DNA of 64,000 nucleotides, from assembly GCA_028386065.3 (NCBI GenBank), contig JAKUCV010005648.1, forward strand, positions 2,345 through 66,344, written 5' to 3'. The position numbers and the translations under genes were made by a program. The notes below the pieces were generated by a model. The model was not told where the DNA came from. It made no database searches and saw only the letters and a program-made list of their open reading frames with translations. The DNA is from Turnera subulata. Lineage: Eukaryota > Streptophyta > Magnoliopsida > Malpighiales > Passifloraceae. Shown piece after piece: positions 1 to 10,670 of the stretch (the first letter of the stretch is position 1; the number at the start of each line of letters is the position of its first letter).

Positions 1-369
1 CTTGACGATCTCAGGTCAAAGGACAACACATCAGTAAGTAACGCTATCGACAAACATATAACGTTCCATGTAGCGTTCTTATGTGGGTCGGTCCAGTCCA
101 CAAGTTCTCCAACTTGTTCCCGTATGTAGAATTCATATCACATATAAATTCTCAACATACGCTAGTCTTAACTTATTATTACAACCCATCCGTAATAATA
201 ACCGACTAGGGAAATTTAAGAATATACATATCAAATACATATATATACTAGGGTTATAAGTATGTGCAAGCGTTTATCTCATAAACGACACTTATTGGAA
301 TAACCTTAAAGTGTATGTACATGACTATAAATAAACATCCATGATTGGCTTTTGTGCATATTACTAACA
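1..369 (-). mobile_element. Ty1/copia LTR, family C1 (5' part)
   Basis: Read on the minus strand, this begins TGTTAGTAATATGCAC at position 369 and is the reverse complement of the first ~370 bp of the LTRs at 44090 and 58069. It shares their landmarks: the block around the telltale 'AGGTTATTCCAATAAGTATC' segment, the 'GGACTGGACCGACCCAC' block and the 'GACCTGAGATCGTCAAG' block. The rest of the LTR lies beyond the left window edge, so whether this is a solo LTR or part of a full element cannot be seen. It abuts the gypsy-type LTR at 370 and was probably inserted into it. Confidence 0.9.
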
Positions 370-400
370 ATAACTAGGCATATAGCCCAAATATAACCAT

Positions 401-433
<33 letters not shown>
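401..433. repeat. (GA)n microsatellite
   Basis: About 30 bases of uninterrupted AG repeats, followed to about 475 by imperfect purine-rich GGAGGTAGAA repeats. It lies within the gypsy-type LTR. Confidence 0.95.
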
Positions 434-434
<1 letters not shown>

Positions 435-1089
435 AGGGAGGTAGAAAGGGGGAGGTAGAAGGAAGGAGGTAGAACCGGTCATCACAGACCCATATGCTAA
501 ACCGCATATACCATGCTATCCCGCATGCAATCCCGAGGGGTATCACTTCCCGCTCGAACAAACCGGTCATCGGCACACAGTAGTATATCTTTTATAGTTT
601 ATCATTCTTATTCATACTTAGGAGTTCAGGTGTGCCAAAAAGTTATGATTTATCAGGGTTGTGTGAATTATTCATTAAATCAACATCCGGGTTTCCAACC
701 CACATCACATCACACAGATCACCCAAAAATCATATCACAAGTTGTATCTCATAATAGTTAAACAAGTCATGCTCGTCCAACAAATAATAATACACAGGCA
801 CACAATACAGATCATGGCATGTCAGCAAACAAGGCATGTAACTCAGACAAACCAATCTAACAAGCACATGCAAACGAACATAAAAAGACTTATAAAGTCA
901 CCTCAACGACGATTATCCTGTGGAGCTGTCCCCAAGACAGATCCTCTAGCTCCCGTGGTATTACCCGTGGCTGAATACCGGCACACATAGAAACTTGACC
1001 CAAACTACCCGGTTATGCAATTTCAGGGTCTAAGCCCAACAAAGGTGTTCTCTCACCTAAACTCCAACAATCAGGTCCTAAGGTTCACT

Positions 1090-1300
1090 GGGCTTAAGCC
1101 CATCGAAATCCAAAATAATTTTTTTGGCCTAAAGCCCACTTCCTCAGGTCCACAGTAAATCCAATTATGAATTTGGGCTTAGAGCCTATTTCTTAAAGTC
1201 CATATTTAACCATTTATGCCATTGGGCCTCAAGCCCATAACTTAAGGTCAATAAAAAAGTCTTAAGGTCCTTAGAGTTAGTTAGTTGGGCCTGGGCCCGG
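1090..1300. repeat. Cluster of GGGCTTAAGCCC-like palindromes
   Basis: A perfect 12-bp palindrome GGGCTTAAGCCC lies at 1090-1101. Degenerate versions follow near 1127 (GGCCTAAAGCCC), 1175 (GGGCTTAGAGCC), 1223 (GGGCCTCAAGCCC) and 1287 (GGGCCTGGGCCC). Each could form a short hairpin or a dyad binding site. They sit in the gypsy-type LTR; function is unknown. Confidence 0.7.
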
Positions 1301-2227
1301 TTTAACCTAAATACCGTTATAAGGCCATTCCCGAGCCCAAGTGTTTTCGACATATGGTTCTACACGTGTCGGTCCATTCCGGCTACACACTCTCACTCCC
1401 CGCACACGGTATTCCACTAACTCTCTTTGAATTTATTTGTACATATGCCGATAATATTAATTTAAGTACAAACAAAACCGAGTCTTAAACCGGAGACAAA
1501 TACCGTTAATAATCCGCGAAGATTTCTGTTTGCCGGAAACTACCGAGCCTCGCCGGAATATTCCTGAGCTTGTCGGATTCCCGTCACTCTCGCCGGAAAA
1601 ACACAGCAACCACCACCACAGTTCTGTCATTACCGAAACAACCAAAAGAACCAACATTCATAACCATAATCAACGCAAGAACACAAACCCACAACGAATT
1701 GAAGATAGGAAGGAGATTGTGGATCCTTACCCGGGAAACAACCCAAGCTGCCGGAATCCATCCACAGCCAACCCGAGCCTTAAAACCTCGCAGCAACCCC
1801 GAGCCTCACTGACTGACCCAAGACAAATAACCACGCGCTTCCCGGCTCCAAACCACCACTGTCGGCCGGAATCACCACCTGCAGAAGAACCGGCTCCGAC
1901 GAACACCAAGCCCGCCACAAACCACCACAGCAACCACCATCACCGGCCACCAGAAACAAACACACGTCCAAGCCACCGCGCACACCACCACAAATGCAAC
2001 CAGGTCAGACCCAAAACCAACAAAAGTGGGAGCAAGGGAAATCAATAGAGGCGGTGACACTTACCGGAGGCGGCGAGGAAGAGGAACACCACACGCAGGC
2101 AACCCTTCGTCAATCTACACAAACCCGACCTCGTCTCAGCCTCCCCTGCAACCCGTGGTGGCAGCGGCGTGGAGTAAAGAAACAGCAAAGAACGATTTGG
2201 GGAGAGAAGGAAACGGATGGCGACCTT

Positions 2228-2330
2228 GGGAGAGAGAGAGAGAGAGGGTTGCAGCGGGAGGAAGAGAGGAGAGGAGAGGAGAGAAAAGAAGAAAGAAAAG
2301 AAAGAAAAGAAGAAGAGGAGAGGAGGGTTA
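2228..2330. repeat. Polypurine (GA-rich) tract
   Basis: About 100 bases almost entirely of A and G on the plus strand, with GAGAGAGA, GAGGAGAGGAGA and AAGAAAGAAAAG blocks. Low-complexity DNA; ORFs crossing it are Lys/Glu/Arg runs and were not called. Confidence 0.9.
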
Positions 2331-2664
2331 GGGTTTTTGACCCGCCTAGCCAAAATGACGTCGTTTCGTTTTGGCTGGGCGCGGTCAACCCGCCCTAGCT
2401 CGGTCAACAAATTTATTTTTTTTTCCCTTTACCCAAAACGACGTAGTTTAGTCCAAAACTACGGCAAACCCCGCGTTTCTTCCCGAAACACGTTTTATCT
2501 CCAACGAAATCCATACCCGCCATACTAAGGACTTAATACTGATATAACCAAGGTAAAATAATTTATTTACCTAGTCCAAAAATCCGGAAATTCCTCGAGG
2601 GTAAAATTGGAATAAAAATTCCAAAAATTTCATAAATTAAATTATGAAAATCCGGGGCGTTACA

Positions 2665-5570
2665 GAGTGTGTTTGTAGAATCACTCTTTAGAATGTCTCT
2701 TAATGATCTATCAACAACTTCAAAACAATTTTGGTGGTTCATAGGAGCTTCAACCCATATGATTAAATCAGTCTGCTCAATTAATTGTGCAAGTTGTGAG
2801 CCTTTAAAAATTTTACAAGTAGAATAATCATCTGGTTTGACTGGAATTTTAAATCTAGAATACGCAGTTCTACCACCCGATAAAAGCAATGATGCAATTT
2901 CTGAAGGTGCAACTGCAAAAACTATTTTTCGATCTGAGCATAATTTTGAAATTATTGTTTCATATAGAAATATTTTACCGGTTCTATCATGATTGTACAG
3001 GAAAAAAATGCCTTCACTCTGTCCAACAACTACTTGTTTCAATCGCTATCACCTGCTATCAGTTTCTTAACCTTCGTTCATCCATTTTCAAACTGTGAAT
3101 CACACTTCAATTACTCCCTTACAAGTAGGCTATTTGGTGTGCAGTTTACTACGTTGTGTGAACCAGAGGTTCATGAAATTTTGTTCCAGAAATCTGGATT
3201 GCTACCTGGCCGGTACAAATCAAGACACAACAACCATGGAACGTCACGATGACGATCTTTGTGAAGGCAGTTTCCGTGTAGATCTGGGCGACGCCATCTC
3301 CGGCGTGCTGGAAGAGGATGTTGATGAGCGGCTTGGCGACGTCATCAGTCGCACCTACCTAGTGGGTAAAGTGTACTCAGAATGCTTCTTCAATGCGGAT
3401 GTTGGAAGCCGACCTGCAGATGCTGGAACTGCTACACACGACGCGGATGGGGGCACCAAGACCTCCACCACGCAAGATCCCGCAAAATGAGAACACGGGA
3501 CGGTAGTGATAGGAGATCCTTTGGGTTACCTATCACTACCTTTTTGTCACCTTTGGGTGAGTTTTGAAGAGCATCCACAGCCAATACAGGATGCCATTAT
3601 AAGCCCCTCAGGTAACTTTATTACCGCAAATGATGTTTTTCCATTTGATTCTAACGCCTCCGGTGGCGATAAGGGGTTTGTAATTTTTTGGGGAAATAGT
3701 GGTGTTGTTCGCTATTTATACAGATTGTACAAACTTGGAAACCACATCACATTTAGCTTCATTGTTTCAAAAATGTCGATTTCCAAAGACATTGAAGAGT
3801 GCAACGCCTCCGGGAAGGATTGTCTGGTCCTAACAGGGGAAACGCCGTCCATTTGCTTATGCAAACAGGGTAACGCAATATCATTTGGAGCTAACCTTCG
3901 ATGTGGTTCAAACCAAGCCAACATTCTGGAAATATGGCGATCATCACCAACTTCCAAGTCTACAATATTATGTTGATTGTATTTTTCTAAACTGTTTTTC
4001 TTTTGATTTGTGTTGTAATCTCTCTGGGATATGGTTTGTACTACCGTATTTGTACCCAAACTTTTCTATTTGATTATGGAATATATAACTATTCTTGCTG
4101 AAAAAAAAAAACTACTTGTAAAATAATTTCGTAAATGCTTTTCTGCTCTAGATTTAAATATGTAACTAAATGATCATGTCTTTATCATACTGCATCTACA
4201 TCATATTTTATTTTTTCTCTTAACAGTCTGTTACCGATATCTTTTAGGGCCAAAGTCGTTCCGTTATTGTGCAATATTTTTTCAAGCTCTAAGAAGGTAT
4301 AGTTTTTTAACTGATATTTAGGGATATCCATATTGTGGATATGGAAAATTTCTATATATCTATGCACAATGTCATGACACAATAATTTTGAACGTGCCTG
4401 CCATAAATTTAGAGGATTAGCAACTTTACAGAAGATCACAATTATAGCAAAAAATTGTCTAAGTTTGATATGATGTAGCCTAATGTGATACTTCCTGTAA
4501 AAGCCTGATGCCATTCCATAGCATTGCCCAATAAACATTTGACTCTACGAGTTTCCTGGAATGTTTGGTAGGTAATATTATTGACAGTTTTTATATCTTC
4601 AAAATTTTAGGAGCCTCTGACAATGTTTCATAGCATTCTTATTATAATATAATTCTTCAAAACTAAGAAGTACATAAGCTATGCGTCCTATAAAGTGGCC
4701 TCTCTTTCTTTTTCTCCATGTTTTATCTTGGTTGCTCCAAAACTCTTTTTTGAGGAAACTAAGCATAAGTTTTTTGCTTCTTCATATAATGAATTTGTGT
4801 ACATCCATTGCGTAAATATTATTTTCTCCTCATTTTTTCTATAAAATGGATTTGATACGCTCTGGTTTTCAGAGAAAAGAATTCTATTCAATAGTGATAA
4901 ATGTACAGGTAAACCTTTTACAGATGATTACTTGAAATGCATTGGAAATTAAAAAAAAATCCTCCAAATAGCTTCATGAGCTGATAAAAATATGCAATCT
5001 AAATATAATTTCATTTCATCAACACTATTGGCGATGCATCACCAGCAGGTATTTTAGATTCCTACTTACCTTCAATGATTGCTTTTGTTCTATCAAGGCC
5101 TTTATTTATGTATTTGAATAAACATTTAACTGCACTAGATTTGCTGCATATGAAAATGTTAATGTGAGCTTGGTATTTCACAATTAATCCTCTATTGTAA
5201 GGGTTAATAAATCTATTGTCTAATTGTATATTTCCTTTCAAAATTCAGTGTTCAGTTTTACTTCTTCTATATAACACAAAACCTTTAAAATCAAAAATTG
5301 TATGGCAAGTATTTTTTTGGGAAAAATGTTTAGAACAATAGACTTTTATCATGCAGGTGCTTGTTATTAGTAGGACCACACGACCCATGCATTATAAATT
5401 TAAAGACCTATTCATAACCAAGTGCATCAGTTTTTGGATCCGGAATTTCAGCTGATATGATGAAGTCAATTTCAGTGGGAGTGACGTACCCTATTTTTTC
5501 ATGGAGCCACACCAAAATATGGGCATGTGGCAGTTTCTTTTCTTGAATTTAGTTGTGTAAATGCCTAAAT
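2665..5570 (-). pseudogene. Decayed Helitron Rep/PIF1-like helicase gene
   Basis: Read right to left, this is a broken Helitron transposase. Around 5540-5280 lies the Rep (Helitron-like N) region with the HUH-type motif in LPHAHILVWL and then IISAEIPDPKTDALGYE. Around 5150-5080 is KCLFKYINKGLDRTKA. At 4538-4185 is the linker domain (FCKVANPLNLWQA, YQLKNYTFLELEKILHNNGT). At 3037-2665 is the PIF1-type helicase, where Walker A is degraded to NHDRTGKIF but SRFKIPV, LIEQTDLIIWVEAPMNH and FEVVDRSLRDIL survive. Stops and frameshifts are frequent, including one just before the HUH motif. The C-terminal helicase is cut off by the LTR ending at 2664, and a 1.07-kb retroposed sequence splits the gene at 3038-4109. 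In a live element this protein nicks and transfers single strands in rolling-circle transposition. Family assignment is firm; the gene is not functional. Confidence 0.88.
3038..4109 (+). mobile_element. Retroposed cDNA-like insertion with poly(A)
   Basis: The block is flanked by the 10-bp direct repeat AACTACTTGT (3028-3037 and 4110-4119) and ends on the plus strand in a run of about 11 A directly before the right repeat, the signature of LINE-mediated retroposition. Removing the block brings the interrupted Helitron helicase back into one reading frame, so it is a true insertion. The sequence resembles a processed transcript with a GC-richer middle and an AT-rich tail. Short ORFs occur at 3230-3490 (starts MERHDDDLCEG) and 3506-3976. 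I do not recognise either product, and it could instead be a truncated LINE 3' end. It is interrupted by stops and is probably a dead retrocopy. Confidence 0.75.
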
Positions 5571-5601
5571 ACTAAATGAAAGAATGTAACAAAAATAAAG
5601 A

Positions 5602-6233
5602 TCTATACATATATATAAAACTCAGTTTTTAGGTATTTTGCCATTTGTCACGATTGTATCAAAGGAGCACCAAGTTTGTGTGTTTTAACTTGTAACTGCA
5701 TCAAAGGTTATTTTTGAAACTTTTAATAAAATTTTTGTCTTTTACCTTTATCCTCCCCATCTCTCTCTCTCCTACCGACACAAGATTTTTTCCTCAGCCC
5801 TCATTCTCTCCTTCTCTCCCTCACTCTTCAGTAAAAAGGAAATGAAACTTTGACTATCTATCTCTGAGACGAGGACAGCCCAGACACAACCACAAGCAGG
5901 GAAAAACGCCATCACTATGTTGGATTGAAAAACGCCAAGCACCAAACTTATGTGCTATTACTGGTAAGTGGATCAAAAGAATATTTTTGTATGTTTTTAC
6001 TATAAGTTTTTAAATCTTTTCTGCTTAGCCTCTTTTTCTTCCCCGCACTCTCAGCCTCTCTTCCTTCCCCTCAAGAATTGAAAGAAAAAGGAAATTCTTC
6101 AAGCTTTCATCCATCAAGACAAAAAAAAAAGGAGAAAAGATGCTTCAAAGATCCCATGGTTCTTATCCTTGTGCTCTTTCTCTATACCGACATCAAGTAA
6201 CAAGAAAAAAAAAAGTGAAAGGGTTTATGAGGA
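5602..6233 (+). mobile_element. Helitron 5' terminus and interior (non-autonomous)
   Basis: An A is followed by TCTATACATATATATAAAAC, a plant Helitron-type 5' end (TC start after A). The same ~55-bp terminus recurs in opposite orientation ending at 25122. The next ~600 bp hold CT-rich tracts (5755-5850), poly-A runs and no coding sequence. Its own 3' end is not resolved, because the next Helitron begins at 6234. Confidence 0.5.
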
Positions 6234-6889
6234 CTAGCTCACTACCCGTGGATTCCACGAGCCTAGTTAGTATTAGTATAATAATATGTAGTTTAAAGTA
6301 TTTTTTTGACACACGTAGTATTTTTTAAGTAATTAAATAGTTCATAATTTTTTTCCGATTTAGTATACTTTTTTTCTTTTTTCTACCTCTATTTTTTCAC
6401 ACAATTTTTCATTCTTTTTACTAATATGTTCTACAACTATTTCTTGTTGCATCTTTCAACAATTGTATTTCGGTCAACAAAATCAAACAAATGAATAGGG
6501 ATATTTTTTATATCTCCTATACTACTTGTTCAATTTTGGTAGAATCATAAAACAAAATTTTAAATTGGTGCTTCACTGGTTGGTTTTAACTGATTTCTTT
6601 AATCATCTTAAAATTAGAGATTTTATAGACCAAACTTTCTTACAATTTGGCACGAAAATGTTGTGAAAAACTTTTCTTTATTATAGCATGCATCATTGAA
6701 CCCTATTTTAAAATCACACAAAAAATTTTTAAAAAGTTAAGAAAAATTTTAAAAATAAAATAATACCAAAAAAATAAAAACTGAAAAAATAATACCAAAG
6801 GAAAAATAACTAAGCAAAAAAATAATATAATGTCAAAAAAATATAATGAGGTAAAAATAAAAACATAAAGTAAAATAAATCTGGAAAAT

Positions 6890-8060
6890 TAAGAAAAATA
6901 AATACAATGCGAAAAAATAAAAACAAAAAATAATATAAAATTGGAAAATAAAGAAAAACAAATCAATGCGGAAACAAAAAGAATATATAAATCTGGTAAT
7001 TTATTAAGACAAATACAATGTGTTAAAAATAAAAATAGAAAATAATATAAATCTGGAAAATTAAGAAAAACAAATATAATGCAAAAAAATAAAAAAAGAA
7101 AAATAATATATAAAACCTGCAATTTATAAAAATAAATACAATGCTAATAAAAAATAGAAAATAATATCAATCTGAAAATTAAGAAAAACAAATACAAAGC
7201 CAAAAAAATAAAAATAGGAAAATCATATATAAATCTGGAGGAAAAAAATACAATGCGGGGAAAAAAAGAATATATGAATATGGTAATTTATTAAAACAAA
7301 TACAATACTCATTAGTATAAAAAAAACAAATACAATGCGAAAAAAATAAAAACCAAAAGTAATATAAATCTGAAAAATTAAGAAAAACAAATACATTGCA
7401 AAAAAATAAAAATATAAAAAATAATATATAAAACTTGTAATTTATAAAAATAAATCCAATGCTAATAAAAAACAGAAAATAATATCAATCTGAAAATTAA
7501 GAAAAACAAATACAAAGCTAAAAAAATAAAAACAGGAAAATCATATATAAACCTGGAGGAAAAAAATGCAATGCGGGGGAAAAAGGAATGGATGAATCTG
7601 GTAATTTATTAAAACAAATACAATGCGAATAAATAAAAACAGAAAATAATATAAATCTTGAAAATTAAGAAAAATAAATACAATTAGGTAATATAAAAAC
7701 AGAAAAATAATATATACATTTGCTAAAAACAAAAACAATGCAAAAAACAAACAAATAATATAAATAACTAGAAATCTAGAAAATAATATATAAAACTGGA
7801 AAATTAAAAAAACAAATATAATGTGAAAAAATATAATATATAAATCTAGTAATTTATACAAACAAATACAATGCGATAAATATAAAACAAGTAAAATATT
7901 AACTGGAAAATAATATAAATAACTGAAAATTTGAAAAATGATATATAAATCTGAAAATTAAGAAAGACAAAAACAATGTCAACAAAATAAAAATATAAAA
8001 ATAATATAAATAATTGGAAAATTAAAACAAACAAATACAATGCCAAAAAAAACATAAAGC
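6890..8060. repeat. AT-rich tandem repeat array (about 60-bp units)
   Basis: Units built on 'ACAAATACAATGCGAAAAAA' plus 'ATAATATAAATCTGGAAAAT' recur about every 60 bp, with much variation. A higher-order duplication is visible: the stretch starting ATGCTAATAA at 7141 recurs at 7459, a period of about 318 bp. It lies inside the 6234-9473 Helitron. Confidence 0.8.
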
Positions 8061-8569
8061 ATGTAAAATGGAAACTTACCTTTTCATCAATTAGAATTAA
8101 ATCTAGACTGATAAGGATATTGTTCAATTTGGTATTCTAAGGACTCCCACATCCTTGAAACACGAACTTGAATTGTAAAAAAGTCATTTTCATGGCATAA
8201 TTCGTCCAAAGTATTTGAATTCATTGCCCTGGAAAGAAAAATTATAAATATTATAGGAATGAAAAATACACAGATTCTAAAACTAAAAAATATAATAACA
8301 TTTAAAGAAAAATATAGAAACTAAAAAGAGAATATTAAAGAAACTAAAAGAAACAATAAATGAAAAAAAATTGTATTGCATTAAAAGTAATGTAAAAAAG
8401 AGAAACTAAAAAAAACTAATACTAACATCCGTCCTGGAAGCCAAAAGAAAGAAGGGGAGAAGAGAGAAAAAATAGAAAAGGAACTGTAACACACACACAA
8501 CTGTAGACATGTATTTATAAAGAATAAGAGCTTTTGAGATGAGACATTAATCATAATTCCTTAATTATC

Positions 8570-9300
8570 ACTTCAGAAATTATCAAACTCATCCGAAATT
8601 ATCAAACTCTACCGAAATTCTAGTTAAGAGGAAAAAAAAAACAAACCAATCTGATCAAACAAAAAAGATAGAATATATATATAATACCAATCTGATCAAA
8701 CTCTATCGAAATTATCAAACTCATCCGAAATTCTAGTTTAGTAAAAAAAAAAAAAAAAACTCATCCGAAATTATACTAAAAACGAAATTGTAGTAAAAAA
8801 TTAACATATAATAATCTAGTTGAATCAAAATTCTAGTAACTTAATTATCATAAAAAAATAATAATACATTAAACAACAACCGAAATTGTAGTTCCCCAAT
8901 TTTACTAAAAATTGTAGTTCCCCAATTTTACTAAAAACGAAATTGTAGAAAAAAAACAATCAGATTAAAAACGGAAATTCTAACTTAATTATCATACAAA
9001 AAATAATAATACATTAAATAACAATCGAAATTGTAGTTCCCCAATTTTACTAAAAGCGAAATTGTTGAAAAAAAACAATCAGATTAAAAACAGAAATTCT
9101 AATCAAACCAAAATTCTAGTTTAGAGGAAAAAAAAAACAAACCAATCTTATCAAACAAAAAGGATAGAATATATATCTTAGGACTGTATCATTAAAAAAT
9201 TCTGATTGTGGAGAGTACTAATCTTGCTAAAAAATCTGATCGTGTATAATTAGGTATCTTGCTAAAAAAATCTGATCGTGTATAATTAGATTTTTTCTTA
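8570..9300. repeat. Imperfect direct repeats in Helitron interior
   Basis: The block containing TTGTAGTTCCCCAATTTTAC recurs at about 8887, 8911 and 9030, with CAATCAGATTAAAAAC at 8957 and 9077. AATCTGATCGTGTATAATTA occurs twice near 9232-9290. AT-rich and non-coding. Confidence 0.75.
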
Positions 9301-9500
9301 ATTCTAATTGGGATAATTATAATGAAAATAAGGGCCAATCAAACAACACCTAAAATCCTCCACATGGCAAAAAACGAAGACCTCAAAGCCTACACATGGC
9401 AAAAAAGCAAGACTCTAAAAATCCTATGTGTCAAAACCTGGTGAGAGATTTAGCTATTAATATATATAATAGATAAGGGTGAGAGGAATGAATTTAGTGG

Positions 9501-9793
9501 TGTTAGAGTAGTAAGCCCAAAACCAATCATGGGGCTTCAACCATTAGCTTAAGCTTTTGGTTGAGATGGTCACTTGACATGGTAGCGGAGCCATAATGAC
9601 CAAACGGTCGCGTGTTCGAATCCCCACGCCTCCCTCCTTGTTGAATTAAAAAGCACAAGGTATGGATGGGCCTGTGCAAGTTTCAAGCCCAAAGGGCTTT
9701 CACTTGAGGGAGGGTGTTAGAGTAGTAAGCCCAAAACCAATCATGGGGCTTCAACCATCAGCTTAAGCTTTTGGTTGAGATGGTCACTTGACA
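9501..9793. mobile_element. Complete SMART-type mini LTR retrotransposon
   Basis: Two 79-bp direct terminal repeats (9501-9579 and 9715-9793) begin TGTTAGAGTAGTAAGC and end CACTTGACA, differing at about one base. A primer-binding site TGGTAGCGGAGCC follows the left repeat immediately (9580-9592). A purine tract TTGAGGGAGGG (9704-9714) precedes the right repeat. The 5-bp target duplication AGTGG is perfect (9496-9500 and 9794-9798). Total length is 293 bp, in line with the known SMART class of very small non-coding LTR retrotransposons. The 135-bp interior is non-coding and carries a B-box-like GTGTTCGAATCCC at 9612-9624. It must have been mobilised by enzymes from another element. Confidence 0.93.
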
Positions 9794-9798
9794 AGTGG

Positions 9799-10665
9799 GA
9801 ACTAAAGATGTGGGGCTGGGATGATGATGAAGTTGGGGAGGAATCGGTGAAGGAAATTAGGATTTGATTATAGCTCGATATCATTAGGAAAGTAAGAAAA
9901 AAACTTTTAAATTCTTCAAAAAAGTAATAAATTTTAATCTATTCATAGTATCTATTATATATTTATGTGTAGCTCTAAATTTCTTTTAAATATCATTATT
10001 ATGTTTAAATTTCTATATATATATATATATATGTATGCATAGAATCTATATATTTTTAAGTGTAGTCTGATACTCTAATATGATTTTAACTACAATCTCA
10101 GAATTGCACAAGGCATAATAAATTTACATAGCACCGGAAAAATACTGGGAACCTACAATTGCGTTATAATGATAAATTCCAAGATTAGATTTTGTATATA
10201 TAACGATTTGTAGGGCAGGAACGAGATGGATCATCTAAATACTCTTAACCATAATGAAATTAGCTTTTACGGTTTCGTTCACATAATCCAGTTTCTTTAT
10301 AATATTTTAATTTGGTAAATTATTCTAATTGTTTAAGATAAGCATAATTTGGCAATATTATTTAATTATTAAAAGTTAGCAACTAAACTTGGCCTGAAAA
10401 TTTTTTACTACGTATATAATTATAAAAGTACGTATGTTATATAAAAGGTACAAAGATTTTTACGCACATATTATTTGTACAAGCCGTATTGTAATAATTA
10501 TTTTAGGCACCTGCAAAATATCGTCTCCGAGGAAAAAAATCCTTTCTCAAATTTCATGGCTTTCCTTTCAACAATTTTTTAAAAATTATTTACAAAGACT
10601 GTATTTAGTCTATATAATTTACAAATAAAGTTTAGTATATAGCTTTTTCATACCCTTTCCACACC
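9799..10665. other. AT-rich sequence, no gene seen
   Basis: Unique-looking AT-rich DNA with a (TA)n run near 10016-10032. No domain-bearing ORF, terminal repeat or RNA gene was recognised. Confidence 0.6.
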
Positions 10666-10670
10666 TTTTT

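Larger units (their letters stand above)
370..2664 (-). mobile_element. Ty3/gypsy-type LTR (partial or solo)
   Basis: The right edge reads GGGGCGTTACA on the plus strand, so on the minus strand the unit opens TGTAACGCCCC, the usual opening of plant Del/Tekay-type LTRs. No coding domain is present. The interior has an AT-rich part, a stretch of short palindromes (1090-1300), a Pro/His-rich GC-richer block (1500-2050) that gives only spurious ORFs, and a purine tract. Directly to the right lies Helitron helicase sequence, not a polypurine tract, so this is a solo LTR or the 5' LTR of a minus-strand element. The left end is hidden by, or cut by, the copia LTR. Confidence 0.6.
6234..9473 (-). mobile_element. 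Non-autonomous Helitron, 3.24 kb
   Basis: On the minus strand it begins TCTATTATATATATTAATAG (after A) at 9473 and ends with a hairpin (CGTGGA-A-TCCACG, plus-strand 6247-6259) about 10 nt upstream of CTAG (plus-strand 6234-6237), followed by T. These are the expected Helitron features: TC start, hairpin, CTRR end, and insertion between A and T. It encodes no Rep/helicase. The interior is strongly AT-rich with tandem repeats (6890-8060) and further direct repeats near 8570-9180. Apparent hydrophobic minus-strand ORFs at 6889-8127 arise from the repeats and are not genes. Confidence 0.68.

Noticed and set aside
1530..2048. 172-codon His/Pro/Thr/Asn-rich ORF
   Set aside because: It is low-complexity and lies inside an LTR; overlapping ORFs on both strands show composition bias only.
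6241..6266. Plus-strand Helitron 3' end (hairpin followed by CTAG at 6263-6266)
   Set aside because: The hairpin-to-CTAG distance fits better on the minus strand, which also has a matching TC end at 9473. Both orientations cannot be complete, because they overlap.
6889..8127. Several hydrophobic Phe/Ile/Leu-rich minus-strand ORFs suggesting membrane proteins
   Set aside because: They are translations of the AT-rich tandem repeat; Phe/Ile runs come from A-rich plus-strand repeats.
9595..9640. Possible tRNA gene
   Set aside because: Only a B-box-like segment is present; no cloverleaf or acceptor stem could be formed.
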